A DNA stretch of 64,000 nt from Roseivirga sp. Its GTDB lineage: Bacteria; Bacteroidota; Bacteroidia; Cytophagales; Cyclobacteriaceae. How positions within the stretch are numbered: the stretch's first letter is position 1; each line of letters opens with the position of its first letter. Positions 43,702 through 54,500 of this stretch are shown in pieces. Below the pieces are notes generated by a model that was given only the letters and a program-made list of their open reading frames with translations, was not told the origin of the DNA and did no database searches. The position numbers and the translations under genes are program-made. The stretch is taken from NCBI GenBank assembly GCA_021404565.1, contig JAAWWF010000028.1:62001-126000 (forward strand). Direction: 5' to 3'.

Positions 43702-44582
43702 CAAAAAGTCATACCCGCTTTCTTATACACGGAGGCATCCATAAAAGCTCTTAAAAAGGCTATCAAGTGCTCTTTCTTTCCCTTGATTCCGTACCGGAAC
43801 AGGTTTGTGGGAAGGCTGACCATATGGAAAAAGAGGTTGAAGAGTAACTTGCTCAACGGTGAGGAATGCTTATTCATAAAAGCCACACGATTGCGCGTCT
43901 GGTAATAGGTTTTGAGAGGACTGTTTTTGCCGGTAGTGACTGATTCTTTGTGCATAATACAGGCTGTGGTACACACCTTAAGCTTAAAGCCTTTTTTCGT
44001 GAAGATGCGTGACCAGTCCAGTTCTTCGTAGTAGAGAAAGTAGTCTTCAGGCATAAGTCCGCATTGATCTATCACAGCTTTAGGAATCAGCACAGCAGCA
44101 CCGTGAAAATAGGGTGTGTCAACCGTCCTTTTTTTCTGAACCTCGTCAATGATCATATTCCGGCCGGTCATAGGGTTTATCTCCGTAAACCCGGCATACT
44201 GTACCTTTTCAGGCTGACTATGGTAGCGCAAGACCGGGCTGACCGCTCCAATCCGTGGGCCGTCAAAACAAGCCAGCAGTTGCTCAAGAGTTCCATCCGC
44301 TATTTCTGTATCATTGTTGAGCAGGAACATGTATTCTCCTTTGGCTGCTTTAATTCCTAAATTGTTGGCTCCGGCAAAACCCAGGTTAACGGCACTGTTG
44401 ATCACTTTGACTTTCGGCAGGTGACTTCGATACAAGGTGGTGTCGTCCTGCTGCTGAGCATTATCAACAATAATAGTTTCGATATTGGGATAGGAGAGTG
44501 CCCGGATGGTATCCAATAGCTCGCAGGTAACCCGGGACTGTTGGTAGTTGACGGTAATAATGCTGACAAGAGGCTTTTTCAT
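43701..44582 (-). CDS. Family 2 glycosyltransferase, rhamnosyltransferase-like
   Basis: 293 residues with no membrane segments at the N-terminus. GT2 motifs: VSIITVNYQQSRVTCELL at the start, ETIIVDNAQQQDD, NLGFAGANNLGIKAAKGEY and the DxD-type LLNNDTEI. The later block YFLYYEELDWSRIFTKKGF matches WbbL-like rhamnosyl- and galactofuranosyl-transferases. It overlaps the methyltransferase gene by four bases and is the last gene of the polysaccharide operon. Confidence 0.92.
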   Translation of the reverse strand: MKKPLVSIITVNYQQSRVTCELLDTIRALSYPNIETIIVDNAQQQDDTTLYRSHLPKVKVINSAVNLGFAGANNLGIKAAKGEYMFLLNNDTEIADGTLEQLLACFDGPRIGAVSPVLRYHSQPEKVQYAGFTEINPMTGRNMIIDEVQKKRTVDTPYFHGAAVLIPKAVIDQCGLMPEDYFLYYEELDWSRIFTKKGFKLKVCTTACIMHKESVTTGKNSPLKTYYQTRNRVAFMNKHSSPLSKLLFNLFFHMVSLPTNLFRYGIKGKKEHLIAFLRAFMDASVYKKAGMTF

Positions 44583-45391
44583 GATGCTGGCTTTTGACCT
44601 ATCACCTGAATGGCATTACCCCAGGTTTCTGAATGGAATCGTCTGTCCAGGTGTATCAACAACTTGGCAATGGGGAGGCTAAGCAGTTGAGTGAGGATTC
44701 CCATCTTTTTCCCCAGGTAGGCGAGCTCCCAGCCAAGACGTGACAGCCAACCATCAGAGCAGGAACCGAATATCACTTCAAAGCCCTCATCTCTGAACCT
44801 TTCAGAAAGGCCTTTGAGGTCATATACCTGGCCAATGTGCTCGTCTTCCAGCCATTCCTGGTGTTCCTCGAACCAGCCTTCAGGAAAAATGGTTTTTTGT
44901 GTTTTATTTGGAATCTTCACGAGCAAATGACCTCTTGGTTTGAGTTTTTCAAAGGCTGTCTTAAATGGCATTTCCTCAGGCGAGATATGCTCAAATACGT
45001 CTACAGAAAATATAAGATCAAAACCATGCTCGTTGATATCTTCAATATGGGCACGATGGGTTTTTATGTTATCGTATCCACCCAGGTCAATGGCTTTTTC
45101 AACTGTTGAAATCCGTTCAGGGTCGATGTCCAAGGCATGTATCTCAAAGTCCCTTGAAGCCTGTGCCAGGCTAAAACTGTACTCCCCAAAGCCGGTGCCC
45201 AAATCAAGCACCTTACTTTTCCCTTGAAGGGGTAACTGAGCGATCAGTTTCTTGAAAACTGTAAAGCGGGCATAATTACCCACGTTGGTATAGCCGACTA
45301 CTTTATGAAGTAAACCGGAAATTCTGGGGTAGGTAAGCATTCTTTGACTCGTATGTACCTGTTGTGTCCCGAAGGTAAGTTGTAAGCTCAT
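44579..45391 (-). CDS. SAM-dependent methyltransferase
   Basis: 270 residues, class I methyltransferase. Motif I VLDLGTGFGEYSFSLAQ at about 60-76, an acidic strand end IHALDIDPERI, and FDLIFSVDVFEHISPEEMPF as the post-motif region. No membrane segment. Set among glycosyltransferases and the flippase, with four-base overlaps on both sides, it probably methylates a sugar or lipid-linked intermediate of the surface polysaccharide; the substrate cannot be told from sequence. Confidence 0.9.
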   Translation of the reverse strand: MSLQLTFGTQQVHTSQRMLTYPRISGLLHKVVGYTNVGNYARFTVFKKLIAQLPLQGKSKVLDLGTGFGEYSFSLAQASRDFEIHALDIDPERISTVEKAIDLGGYDNIKTHRAHIEDINEHGFDLIFSVDVFEHISPEEMPFKTAFEKLKPRGHLLVKIPNKTQKTIFPEGWFEEHQEWLEDEHIGQVYDLKGLSERFRDEGFEVIFGSCSDGWLSRLGWELAYLGKKMGILTQLLSLPIAKLLIHLDRRFHSETWGNAIQVIGQKPAS

Positions 45392-46695
45392 AGCGTGTTA
45401 AGTTTAAATAATCTGTGATTCTCTTTAATAAGAGTCATTTTTCTGATGAGGTCTGAATGGTCCAGACCGATGTGTTTCTTAATTCTAACCTGACCCCAGA
45501 TCACAGTGATAACTATGCTGGAACAGGTAGCAATGGCTGCTCCCAGAACCCCGTACGATGGAATCAACAACAGATTCATTCCAATATTCACGAGCAGACT
45601 CAGGCAGAGCATTTGAAAATTGATTTTGGGTTTGCCTATGGCATCCAGAGTAAGGCCAAACACTCTGCCGAAGGGTTTAAATAATCCTGCAAGACAAAGT
45701 ATCACAATCAAGGGAGCCGAGGATGCGTAAGTGTCTGTTGATAAAAGAGATATGATTTCTGATCTGAACATAATCACCAGGGCTGTTATGGGTATCGCCA
45801 TTAGCAATAAGTTGAATATAGATGAGAGATAGACCTGTTTCAGACGAGTAGCTCCGTGCTCGTGATTACTGGCAGCCAATCTGGGATAAATGACCTGTGA
45901 TAAGGCATTGAGAGGAACCTCTGCATAGCCTACAATCTTTGTAGCAAAATGGAACAAGGCTACTGCTACGGGGTCAGTATATATGGCCAACATAAGTACA
46001 TCGGCCTTGTGAAAGAGCATTGAAAGCAGGTTGGTGCCAGCAATGTACTTACCAAAGGAAAGCAGCTCTTGTACTTTTGACCTTGAAGGGGCTACCCACT
46101 TGATTTGATTGGTGATAAGATAATGCAAGACAGAGGGGACAATCGCCAGGCACTGTAGGTTGATTACAGCTATAAAGCTCAGGGTGTCAAATATCCCGAT
46201 TATTATCAGGCCGGTTCCGAATGTGAGCAGATAGAACAGATTGCTGATGAAATAGGCTTTGAATCGTTCTCTGGAAAAGTAAAGAATGTTGATAAACTGA
46301 AGTGTACCAAGCCCGATGAGACTCTTAACGGCATGGGCTAGCAGCGTGTATAGCGATGTTGAACTATCTGATTGCAAACCAGAGATCAGCCAAAGAATAG
46401 TACCCATTAGGAGTATATATCCATAGTTGATCAGCAGACCTGATGCAATCAGGCTTTTGGCAGATTGTGGCTCTCGGATAATGGACCGTGTCAGACCATG
46501 CTGTAAAAGGCCTTGCCTCAGACTGTCTGCTATGGAGATAATGGTTACATACAATGCCCATATACCAAACAAGGCAGAATCCACACTTTTTATAAGTACC
46601 AGAAAGAGGGTGAAATTGGCCAGAAGAAAGGCGGCTTGTCCATAGAGAGACCAGGCACCTTTTGATTTAATAATATTCAGGACCTGGTTTTTCAT
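45388..46695 (-). CDS. Wzx-like polysaccharide flippase
   Basis: 435 residues with about 12 membrane segments, of the MOP (Polysacc_synt) type. N-terminal KSKGAWSLYGQAAFLLANFTL and central FGKYIAGTNLLSMLFHKAD are characteristic of Wzx proteins; two blocks of about six segments flank a cytoplasmic loop at about 205-215. It would move lipid-linked repeat units across the inner membrane. It overlaps the methyltransferase by four bases and the next glycosyltransferase by one. Confidence 0.9.
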   Translation of the reverse strand: MKNQVLNIIKSKGAWSLYGQAAFLLANFTLFLVLIKSVDSALFGIWALYVTIISIADSLRQGLLQHGLTRSIIREPQSAKSLIASGLLINYGYILLMGTILWLISGLQSDSSTSLYTLLAHAVKSLIGLGTLQFINILYFSRERFKAYFISNLFYLLTFGTGLIIIGIFDTLSFIAVINLQCLAIVPSVLHYLITNQIKWVAPSRSKVQELLSFGKYIAGTNLLSMLFHKADVLMLAIYTDPVAVALFHFATKIVGYAEVPLNALSQVIYPRLAASNHEHGATRLKQVYLSSIFNLLLMAIPITALVIMFRSEIISLLSTDTYASSAPLIVILCLAGLFKPFGRVFGLTLDAIGKPKINFQMLCLSLLVNIGMNLLLIPSYGVLGAAIATCSSIVITVIWGQVRIKKHIGLDHSDLIRKMTLIKENHRLFKLNTL

Positions 46696-47849
46696 TATAC
46701 GGCCAGTTTATGATAGACAGAAAGCGTTTGATTTACGATGTTATCCCAGGAGTAACGATGTATGACGCGTTCTCTACCAGCCATCCCCATGCGCTGCGCT
46801 GCCGCTGGCTGTTTGATATAATATTTCATTGCCTCAATAAAGCTGGCCGGATCATGCGGGTCGCATAACAATCCGTTAACACCGTGTTCTACAGTTTCCC
46901 GGATGGCGGGAATATCAGAGGCTATCACTGGAATTGCCTGGGCATTCGACTCGATGAGTACTATCCCTTGTGTCTCATAATAAGACGGCAGTACCAGAGC
47001 CCGGTAAAAGGGAAGAGTGCGATGCACGCTCTCATTGTTATGTGCTCCTAACAACCTGATACGGTTTCCCAATCTATTTCTATCAATCAGGCATTTCAAC
47101 ACTGCATATTGGGGGCCATCTCCAATAATGTCTAAACAAATGTGGGCCGGAGCCTTTGCCATTGCTGTTAAAAGTGGGGCCAAGCCCTTAATCGGGTGAA
47201 GTCTTCCCACAAATAGAAATCTGGAGGTGCATGAGTTGAAATGGCCAGCTCTCTGTGGTGAGAAGCGAACTCCATTGGGGATCACATTGAGTTTTGCCTG
47301 ATGAAACCGCTTATTGAGGTCGGCTTTGAGGTCCTTACTTACAGCAACACACTGTCGTGAGCCTTCAATAAGTTTTCGTTCCGCCCTACTTGAAATCAGG
47401 CTGTGAAGTCTGGTGTCTAGGTCATACCACTTTGTACATTTGGTCTCGCTGGCTATAAGTCCGTGTATCGTGGTAATCAGCTTTGGACGAATGACGCTTA
47501 GCGAGTATAGAAGATAACCACTTCTTCCCTGGGCGTGAATGATGTTAAAAGGCTTATGGTTTTCCCTGACCCAACGCTTGCTTGCTAAATTGAAACTGAG
47601 CTCTTCCGCCAACATGGAAACGGGTTTTAGATATCGGCCGGGAAAGTATGGTATCTCGATAATGCTAACCCCTTCTTTATCATACATCTTTTCCGCTTGT
47701 TTGTAAGGACCTCCAGTGAGGATAGCAACCTGGTGGCCTTCGGCTACGAGTGCTCTCGAGAGCTCCCATACGTGAGTTTGGATACCGCCATTAAATTTCC
47801 ATGGCAACGATTTGCAGATGAGCAAGATGCTAAGTGGGCTAGTTTTCAT
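46695..47849 (-). CDS. Family 4 glycosyltransferase
   Basis: 384 residues with the two-domain GT-B fold. N-terminal: KFNGGIQTHVWELSRALVAEGH and IHAQGRSGYLLYSL. C-terminal: FLFVGRLHPIKGLAPLL and the E-x7-E block in YYETQGIVLIESNAQAIPV. It transfers a sugar with retention of configuration, probably during assembly of the surface polysaccharide. It starts 1 base after the small membrane-protein gene and overlaps the flippase start by one base. Confidence 0.93.
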   Translation of the reverse strand: MKTSPLSILLICKSLPWKFNGGIQTHVWELSRALVAEGHQVAILTGGPYKQAEKMYDKEGVSIIEIPYFPGRYLKPVSMLAEELSFNLASKRWVRENHKPFNIIHAQGRSGYLLYSLSVIRPKLITTIHGLIASETKCTKWYDLDTRLHSLISSRAERKLIEGSRQCVAVSKDLKADLNKRFHQAKLNVIPNGVRFSPQRAGHFNSCTSRFLFVGRLHPIKGLAPLLTAMAKAPAHICLDIIGDGPQYAVLKCLIDRNRLGNRIRLLGAHNNESVHRTLPFYRALVLPSYYETQGIVLIESNAQAIPVIASDIPAIRETVEHGVNGLLCDPHDPASFIEAMKYYIKQPAAAQRMGMAGRERVIHRYSWDNIVNQTLSVYHKLAV

Positions 47850-47850
47850 G

Positions 47851-47997
47851 TCAGGTTTTTTTGTGCTTTTTGTTTCCCTTCTTTTGTGCTTTTTTCTGAG
47901 CCAAGGTGAACTCTTGCCTGGCCTGGGTACTTCCCCAAATCATGGCAGCGATTGCTATTGGTAGCACCAGGGGCCAGGGCATTCCTTCAAATATCAT
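47851..47997 (-). CDS. 48-residue membrane protein with Lys-rich tail
   Basis: Starts with ATGA overlapping the stop of the upstream glycosyltransferase (47994-47997) and stops one base before the next ATG, so translational coupling supports it as a real gene. The N-terminal half is one membrane segment (LVLPIAIAAMIWG, about 10-22). The C-terminal third is very basic (AQKKAQKKGNKKHKK). I know no family. Its place between two glycosyltransferases suggests a part in the polysaccharide machinery, for instance as a small scaffold; that is inferred. Confidence 0.65.
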   Translation of the reverse strand: MIFEGMPWPLVLPIAIAAMIWGSTQARQEFTLAQKKAQKKGNKKHKKT

Positions 47998-49169
47998 GGC
48001 TGTGCCAGGCTATGTCGGGTGTGTAGGAATTCCGTTTTCGATCTTTTCATCCAGAACAAGGCTCCAATAGTCGAGCGAAACAATGCCGGCATAGCTTTGA
48101 AAATCGTCCAGGAGTATCGCAATAACGGGCCTTTTGGTAGGGTAATGAGGTAGCTGGCTATGTTTGCCAGAAAGCCAGTCAGGGCTATTGTAAACAAGGT
48201 TCCATGTAACCAGTAGCCTATTATACTCATTATAAGCAATGCAAATGGAGCCAGCGCTCTGGGCGGCAGGGCCAGTTGCAGTGTTTTGTGCATATAGTCT
48301 GTTTTGCCTTCTTTCAGACTGATTAAGGCAGGCTTGATCTGCTTTCTGAAAAAACTGTATTGCGATTCCAGCCAACGTCCACGCTGTTTTGCATAAGCTG
48401 CGTATGTAGCAACCTTTTCATCACTTACCAGTAAATCTTCGGCATACTTAATGTAGATGTTGTTACTTGTCAGACGCAGCTCCATTTCTTTATCAAAACC
48501 ACCTATGGCTTCAAGCCGCGCGACAATTGATTGAAACAAGTCGAAAGTGAAGGCCATGCCAGAGCCTGATAGTTTTGAGGATAACCCCAGTTTGTTGGCG
48601 CCCTTGCAGAGCATGGCATTGTTGGCAGTTTCTGAGAATCCATCCAGTAACGCCATTATACTTTGGTTGTTAGCAGCGATGCGCTGTCCCTGAATGGCAC
48701 AATAACCATGATTAAGGTAGTGATTGGCCTTGGCCAGGAAGCTGGGGTTTACCACATTGTCGGCATCCAGTACTACCACCGCATCATAACCTCTATCATA
48801 TTTATTCATCGCACTTTGTAATGACTTCACCTTGGTGCTTTTTTCAAAGCTCACATCATGCACTTTTGCGCCAAGTCTCCTGAGGTCCATTTTGGTTTTT
48901 TCCTGCAGTCCATCCGCAACCACCACATAGTCAAAGAGGTCACGGTGATACTCGTATTTCAGAGCGAGATTCTTTTTTGTGCTTTTTATAATCACATGAT
49001 CTTCCTGATAGGCAGGTACCAGAACAAGAAATTTGTTTTGCTTGTCTGTCGCATTGAATTCCACATTTGAAGAAGACTGTGAGGCGATCGCGAGAGTGAG
49101 TTGATATATCCCGGCCAGCGCCAGATAACTCACGATTGGTAAGAGCAGAATACTTAAAATCATGTCCAT
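47994..49169 (-). CDS. Family 2 glycosyltransferase, membrane-bound
   Basis: 391 residues. One N-terminal membrane segment, a GT2 domain (about 45-280; FLVLVPAYQEDHVIIKSTK, DAVVVLDADNVVNPSFLAKA with the DxD, QRGRWLESQY with the acceptor-site Q/RxRW motif), and three or four C-terminal segments. The QxxRW-like motif points to a processive or polyprenyl-linked transferase, as in cellulose- or hyaluronan-type synthases. It is the first gene of the polysaccharide operon (49169 to 43701). Confidence 0.9.
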   Translation of the reverse strand: MDMILSILLLPIVSYLALAGIYQLTLAIASQSSSNVEFNATDKQNKFLVLVPAYQEDHVIIKSTKKNLALKYEYHRDLFDYVVVADGLQEKTKMDLRRLGAKVHDVSFEKSTKVKSLQSAMNKYDRGYDAVVVLDADNVVNPSFLAKANHYLNHGYCAIQGQRIAANNQSIMALLDGFSETANNAMLCKGANKLGLSSKLSGSGMAFTFDLFQSIVARLEAIGGFDKEMELRLTSNNIYIKYAEDLLVSDEKVATYAAYAKQRGRWLESQYSFFRKQIKPALISLKEGKTDYMHKTLQLALPPRALAPFALLIMSIIGYWLHGTLFTIALTGFLANIASYLITLPKGPLLRYSWTIFKAMPALFRSTIGALFWMKRSKTEFLHTRHSLAQP

Positions 49170-49511
49170 AATCCCGTGTTTTTGATGATTTAAAAGTATT
49201 TCGGCTCTGTGTTACTTTTTCAATCTTCCGATAAGTGGGAGGAAGGCTTCGATGTTTGTAAGGTTTTGGGTGTTGAAGTGTTGAAGTGTTTAAGTATTGG
49301 GGTGTTGAAGGGATCGAGTGTTGAGGTGTAGGAGGATTGAAATGGTTAGGAATTGAGGATGGGAGATAAGCTGATTCTTAATTAAGCAAGGGTGACTAAG
49401 AAGTCTTTGTCAAATGAGCTGTATATCAAAAGTGGTCTTCCAGGCAGGTTGGCCTGAACTGTGAGTGTTTTAGAGATTGAGCATGAGAAGAAGAACTAAT
49501 CAGTCATTTTG
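49170..49511. other. Intergenic region with degenerate tandem repeats
   Basis: These 342 bases lie between the polysaccharide operon start and the end of the LytTR regulator gene. From about 49266 to 49330 variants of GTGTTGAAG repeat roughly every ten bases. CCGATAAGTGG at about 49228 resembles the repeats at 43528-43581. I see no gene. The operon promoter should lie near 49180-49240. Confidence 0.4.
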
Positions 49512-50237
49512 CTAGTCCTCATCGATATTAAGGATGAGCTTCTTTACAGTCTTTTGGTAATTTCTACCAATAGGAAGCAGTTTTCCAGCAATTTCCACAC
49601 AGTTACCTTCAATGGCCTTTACCTTATCAAGGGCTATGATATAAGACCTGTGGATGCGAATGAATTTGTGATCAGGAAGGTACTCTGTGATGCTTACCAG
49701 GTTGTTGTGATTAATCAGGCTCTCTGTGGTAGTCTTTATCCTCACATAGTCTTTCAGGCTTTCAATGTAGATGATATCGTCCAGCATTACCTTAACCATG
49801 CGTTTGTCTACCTTGAAGAAAACATGTTGTGCCTCACCGGTTTCAGGAGTTGATTCTAGTGCTGGGGTGTTTGTGGTAGGACTAAGGCGCTTTTTCACAC
49901 GCCCGATGGTGTTCATGAAGCGATCCAATGAAAATGGTTTTACCAGGTAGTCTATCACCTCCAGATCAAAACTATCGATTGCATACTCTCTGAAAGCTGT
50001 GGTGATCACAACCAGTGGAGGGTTCTTAAGGTTTCTGATCAGGTCAAGCCCGCTCATGGTGGGCATATTGATATCCAGGAAAATTACATCAACCGGCTTC
50101 TTGTCCAGAATATTAAAAGCATCCAGTGCATTCTGACAGGTGTCTACTACTTCAAAGTCCTGAAAACCTTCAAGGTATCTTACCACCACATTAATCGCCA
50201 GTGGTTCATCATCTACGATCAGTGCTTTATACTTCAT
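49512..50237 (-). CDS. LytTR-family response regulator
   Basis: 241 residues from the ATG at 50237, which overlaps the kinase stop by four bases; an open frame nine codons further up lies within the kinase gene. The receiver domain is about 3-115 (ALIVDDEPLAINV, VIFLDINMPTMSG with the phospho-Asp, VIDYLVKPFSLDRF) and the LytTR domain about 140-240 (MVKVMLDDIIYIESLKDYVRI, IRIHRSYIIALDKV). It pairs with the LytS-type kinase and is a candidate regulator of the divergent SusC operon or of the polysaccharide operon downstream. Confidence 0.93.
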   Translation of the reverse strand: MKYKALIVDDEPLAINVVVRYLEGFQDFEVVDTCQNALDAFNILDKKPVDVIFLDINMPTMSGLDLIRNLKNPPLVVITTAFREYAIDSFDLEVIDYLVKPFSLDRFMNTIGRVKKRLSPTTNTPALESTPETGEAQHVFFKVDKRMVKVMLDDIIYIESLKDYVRIKTTTESLINHNNLVSITEYLPDHKFIRIHRSYIIALDKVKAIEGNCVEIAGKLLPIGRNYQKTVKKLILNIDED

Positions 50238-51292
50238 TTCGATGGTATCTTGAGTGTTACACAATATTCAGTCTCCGATTTCTGAATATTCAGGTCATAG
50301 TTATCTCCATACCTGAGCTTCAATCTCCGCTCTGTATTGGTAAGTCCCACACCATTATGGTTAGGGTCCAGTAGCTTCTTATTTACATCTTCTTCATTGG
50401 TAATCTCATTCGTACAAGTGAACTCGATCAGGCTATTTTCCACACTGATTCCAATGGAGATAGGGATTTCCATTGCCCTGGTTTTGGTACCATGTTTAAA
50501 GCAGTTCTCAATAAATGGGAGAAACAGAATCGGAGGGAGCCTTACCCCGGAAATATCTCCTGAAACATCCAGACTGAGTTTTAGCTTGTCGCCATACCTG
50601 AGCTTTTCCAGGTCTATATAGTTCTGTATATGATTGATCTCGTTGGTGAGGGATACCGTTTCTTCCTTGGCTTCGTAAATCACATAACTCATCAGCTCAG
50701 ATAGCTTCAATACGGTCTCGGGAGCTTTTTCTGATTTGTCCAGCGTGAGTGAGTAAAGGTTGTTGAGTGTATTGAAGAAAAAGTGGGGTTGAATCTGCGA
50801 TTTCAAATAGGCAAGCTCCGTTTCCAGGTTTGTCTTGGCCAGGTCGGCCGCTTTATCTTTAAACTTCACCCAGTCTATGGTCATTTTGATGGCCGTAACT
50901 ACGCCTACCACATATACCTCACCTATAAAGCTTGCTGCCAGGTAGTTGATACCAAATAGCCTTTCCTCAAAGGGCGACTCCTTAAACAGGTCGGTAGTTA
51001 CCAGATTGTAAGTAATAAATCCCTTTAGCAACACGGTCACAAATACTGAGATAATGAGCGCCCCGATATACAAACCTACCTTTTTAGGAATCAGTCGTGG
51101 CATTAATACATATATGTTGAAATAAACCAGGATGATATGCAGGGGAAACTCTACTGCATTAGACCTGAGAGAATACAGATAATCGTCATAATAGCTACCC
51201 CATCTGAGAATATTCACGAGGAAATAAATGCCCCAGAATAATGCATGGTAGGCCACCGTATTGTTGGCATACGAATAGCGCTTAGAGAACAT
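50234..51292 (-). CDS. LytS/YehU-type sensor histidine kinase
   Basis: 352 residues from the ATG at 51292 (MFSKRYSYANNTVAYHA); the frame is open 26 codons higher, but this start lies right before the first membrane segment. Four membrane helices (about 15-130) precede the His_kinase domain with LKSQIQPHFFFNTLNNLYSL and an ATPase domain (FLPFIENCFKHGTK, GVGLTNTERRLKLRYG). Signal unknown. It faces the SusC gene across 295 bases that hold both promoters. Confidence 0.93.
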   Translation of the reverse strand: MFSKRYSYANNTVAYHALFWGIYFLVNILRWGSYYDDYLYSLRSNAVEFPLHIILVYFNIYVLMPRLIPKKVGLYIGALIISVFVTVLLKGFITYNLVTTDLFKESPFEERLFGINYLAASFIGEVYVVGVVTAIKMTIDWVKFKDKAADLAKTNLETELAYLKSQIQPHFFFNTLNNLYSLTLDKSEKAPETVLKLSELMSYVIYEAKEETVSLTNEINHIQNYIDLEKLRYGDKLKLSLDVSGDISGVRLPPILFLPFIENCFKHGTKTRAMEIPISIGISVENSLIEFTCTNEITNEEDVNKKLLDPNHNGVGLTNTERRLKLRYGDNYDLNIQKSETEYCVTLKIPSK

Positions 51293-51587
51293 ACTCGGAA
51301 TTTTGTATGTACCCAATGGCAAAATGCTGGCAGTTGTCTTCAAAGGATTCGGTCTCTTTCGGGGTAACAAAAAAAGAAACCGTATAAGGAAGGGCTATTT
51401 TATTCGCCATATGGTGCCAAATGCTAGCTAAATGTTTGGTTTACACCAGCTGCAATCGTTTGAATGCTCTGGTGCTTCAAACATATACGAAATATCTCCA
51501 TTCAGCTAATTTTTTTTCAGTTGTGCAATTATAAGACAATCATTGGATTGTGGAATAAGCATTAAAAACGGACATAAACTTAAATCA

Positions 51588-54500
51588 ATGTCAATGAAGA
51601 AAAATTTACTTTTTAAAGGCCTGGCGATGCTACTGCTGATTTTTATAGCAGGAGACGTATTCGCACAGGGCCAGAGAATCACCGGTAAGGTTACCGGGGG
51701 AGATGACGGTTTGGGAATCCCGAGCGTAAATGTACGCGTCAAGGGTACCTCCCAGGGTACAGTCAGTGATGCTGATGGTAACTATAATATAGTGGTAGGT
51801 AGCGATGCCGTCCTGGTATTCTCCTTTATAGGTTACATATCTCAGGAAATGGCAGTGGGCAACCAAACCACTATCAATATTGTATTACAGCCCGATGCTG
51901 TAGCACTGGGAGAGGTAGTAGTAACTGCTTTTGGTGTTGAGCGGGAAAAGAAGGCCATCGGCTATGCCATGACTTCTGTTTCTGGCGAAGAAGTGTCTAC
52001 GGTTAAGGAGACCAACGTAATTAACTCACTGGCAGGTAAAGTGGCCGGTATTGTGGTTTCTCCAGGTACATTTGGTCCTGGTAGTAGTACAAGGGTATTG
52101 TTAAGGGGTAATAACTCACTGACAGGTAATAACCAGCCATTATATGTGATTGACGGTGTGCCAATGAACGATTCAGGTTTCGGCTCATCTAACTCTGATA
52201 ATGCAGGAGAATTTTCCAGATCTGATTATGGTAACGGTATCGGTGATATTAACCCCGATGATGTTGCCTCTATTTCTGTTCTGAAAGGTCCTAATGCAGC
52301 TGCACTTTATGGCTCTCGTGCGAGTAACGGTGTTATTCTTATCACCACCAAGAAAGGTTCTCTGAACTCAGGATTGGGTGTAAGCGTAAGCAGTAGTTTT
52401 CAGGCTCAGGAGGCCATGTTACTACCAGAGCTTCAAAACCAGTACGGTCAGGGATCCAATGGTAACGCACTGTTGACTACCGGAGCTTCCTGGGGAGCGC
52501 AATTGGATGGTTCTTCTCAACCATACTATACTGGTGAGAACAGACCTTACTCTGCTCAGCCAGGTAACATTGAAGACTTCTTCAGAACAGGCTCAAACAT
52601 TGTAAACACTGTAGCTATTGATGGAGGAAACGACAAGTCGAGTGCTCGTTTTTCATATACGAATACCCAGGCCAACTCAATTTTGCCAAACTCTGAAATT
52701 CAGCGACACAACTTCAACCTGAGAAGCTTTGCCAGACTGACTGACAAATTCTCTATCGATGCCAAGGTGAGCTATTCTCAGACCGAAGGTACTAACAGAG
52801 CCTCTTTGGGTACTGAAGGCGTGGTAGCCAACCTCTATGCAACACCAAGAAACGTGGCACTTTCTGATCTTCAGAATTTTCAGAATGCATCCGATTTCAG
52901 TGTAAGAAGTTATACCAGCGGAGGTACCAACCCTTACTGGGTATTGGAAAATGACAGAAATGATGATGTGAGAAGTCGTCTCTTAGGTTTTGTAAAGCTT
53001 GACTATCAGCTTACTGATGAGCTTTCAATCTTTGCCAGAGTAGGTGGTGATTTTACCGATCAGAAAATTGAGTCAGTTAACCAATTCGGTCACTGGTTCT
53101 ACGGTTCAGGTCGTTTCAACTTCTCTGACAATAAGGAGAGCGAAGTGAATGCAGACTTCTTAGCTACTTATAGAAAACAGCTGAGCGATGATATTTCGCT
53201 GACTGTTAACTTCGGTGGTAACCAAAGAATTTCCAAGTCTGAAAGATACTCCATCTTTGGAGAGGGCTTCAAAATACCTACACAGGCAACAGTGGCCAGT
53301 GCTACTACTTTGATTCCTTCTTACTCATTTGAGAGAGTGAAAAAGGTAAGCTCTTTGTATGCTTCAGCTCAACTGTCTTATCAGGACATTTTATTTCTGG
53401 ATATTACGGGACGTAACGACTGGTCTTCAACTTTACCGGAGGCCAACAGATCATTCTTCTATCCTTCTGCCAGCTTATCCGTACTGATGAACGAAGTTTT
53501 AGAGCTTGACAATTCAGTGGTTAATCTGGCCAAGGCGCGTATTAGCTGGGCACAGGTAGGTAACGATACTGATCCTTTCCAGCTTCAGAACACCTTTATC
53601 CTCAACCAAAATGGATATTTGGGAAGAACTACGCTGTCCAGACCTTCTACCTTATTTGATGAAGATCTTAAGCCTGAGCAGGTATCTACCTTCGAGGCTG
53701 GTATAGAATGGCAGATGTACGGTAATCGCTTCTACGGTGATTTTACCTACTACGATATCACTTCTAAAGATCTTATCTGGGGTGTACCTGTACCACAAGC
53801 CACAGGTTACTCTTTCTTCAACACAAACGTGGGAGAAATCAATAACAAGGGTATTGAGCTGTTGATTGGTGGTGTACCTGTTGAAACTGAAGATTTCTCA
53901 TGGGATGCTTCTTTCAATATCGCGCATAACACCAATGAGCTTGTTGAGTTTATCGATGACCTCGAAAACTTCCAGTTCACAAGCACCAACGGTGGTACTG
54001 TATCAGTACAAGCTACCAGAGGTGGTGGATACGGTGACATCTATGGTACTACCTGGTTGACGAATGATCAGGGTCAAATGGTTGTAAACGCAGAAGGTAT
54101 TCCAATTGCCGATTCTGAGAAGCAAAACCTGGGCAACTATCAGCCCGATTGGATTGGTGGTTTCAGCAACACATTCCGTTACAAAGACTTCAGCCTGTCT
54201 GTATTGATTGATGCCAGATTTGGTGGAGAGATTTATTCGGGTGCTGATGCCGGACTGGATGGAAGTGGTGTATCTAACAGATCATTGCTCTACAGAGAAG
54301 GTGGTGTTGTATTGGATGCCGTTACCAACACTGGTACGCCTGAAAACCCAGTATGGACACAAAATACAGAGTCTATTACTGCTCAGGAATACTTCGGTGC
54401 CCTTGGTGGAATCGCTTCTACTTATGTATATGATCAGACTAACATTCGTTTGAGAGAAATGGCTCTTACTTACAGAGTGCCATCATCTATGTTGAGCAAT

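Noticed and set aside
48010-48375. A 121-codon minus-strand open frame inside the glycosyltransferase gene at 47994-49169
   Set aside because: It is an alternative frame of the same strand; the glycosyltransferase frame has the membrane segments and family motifs and runs through without a break.
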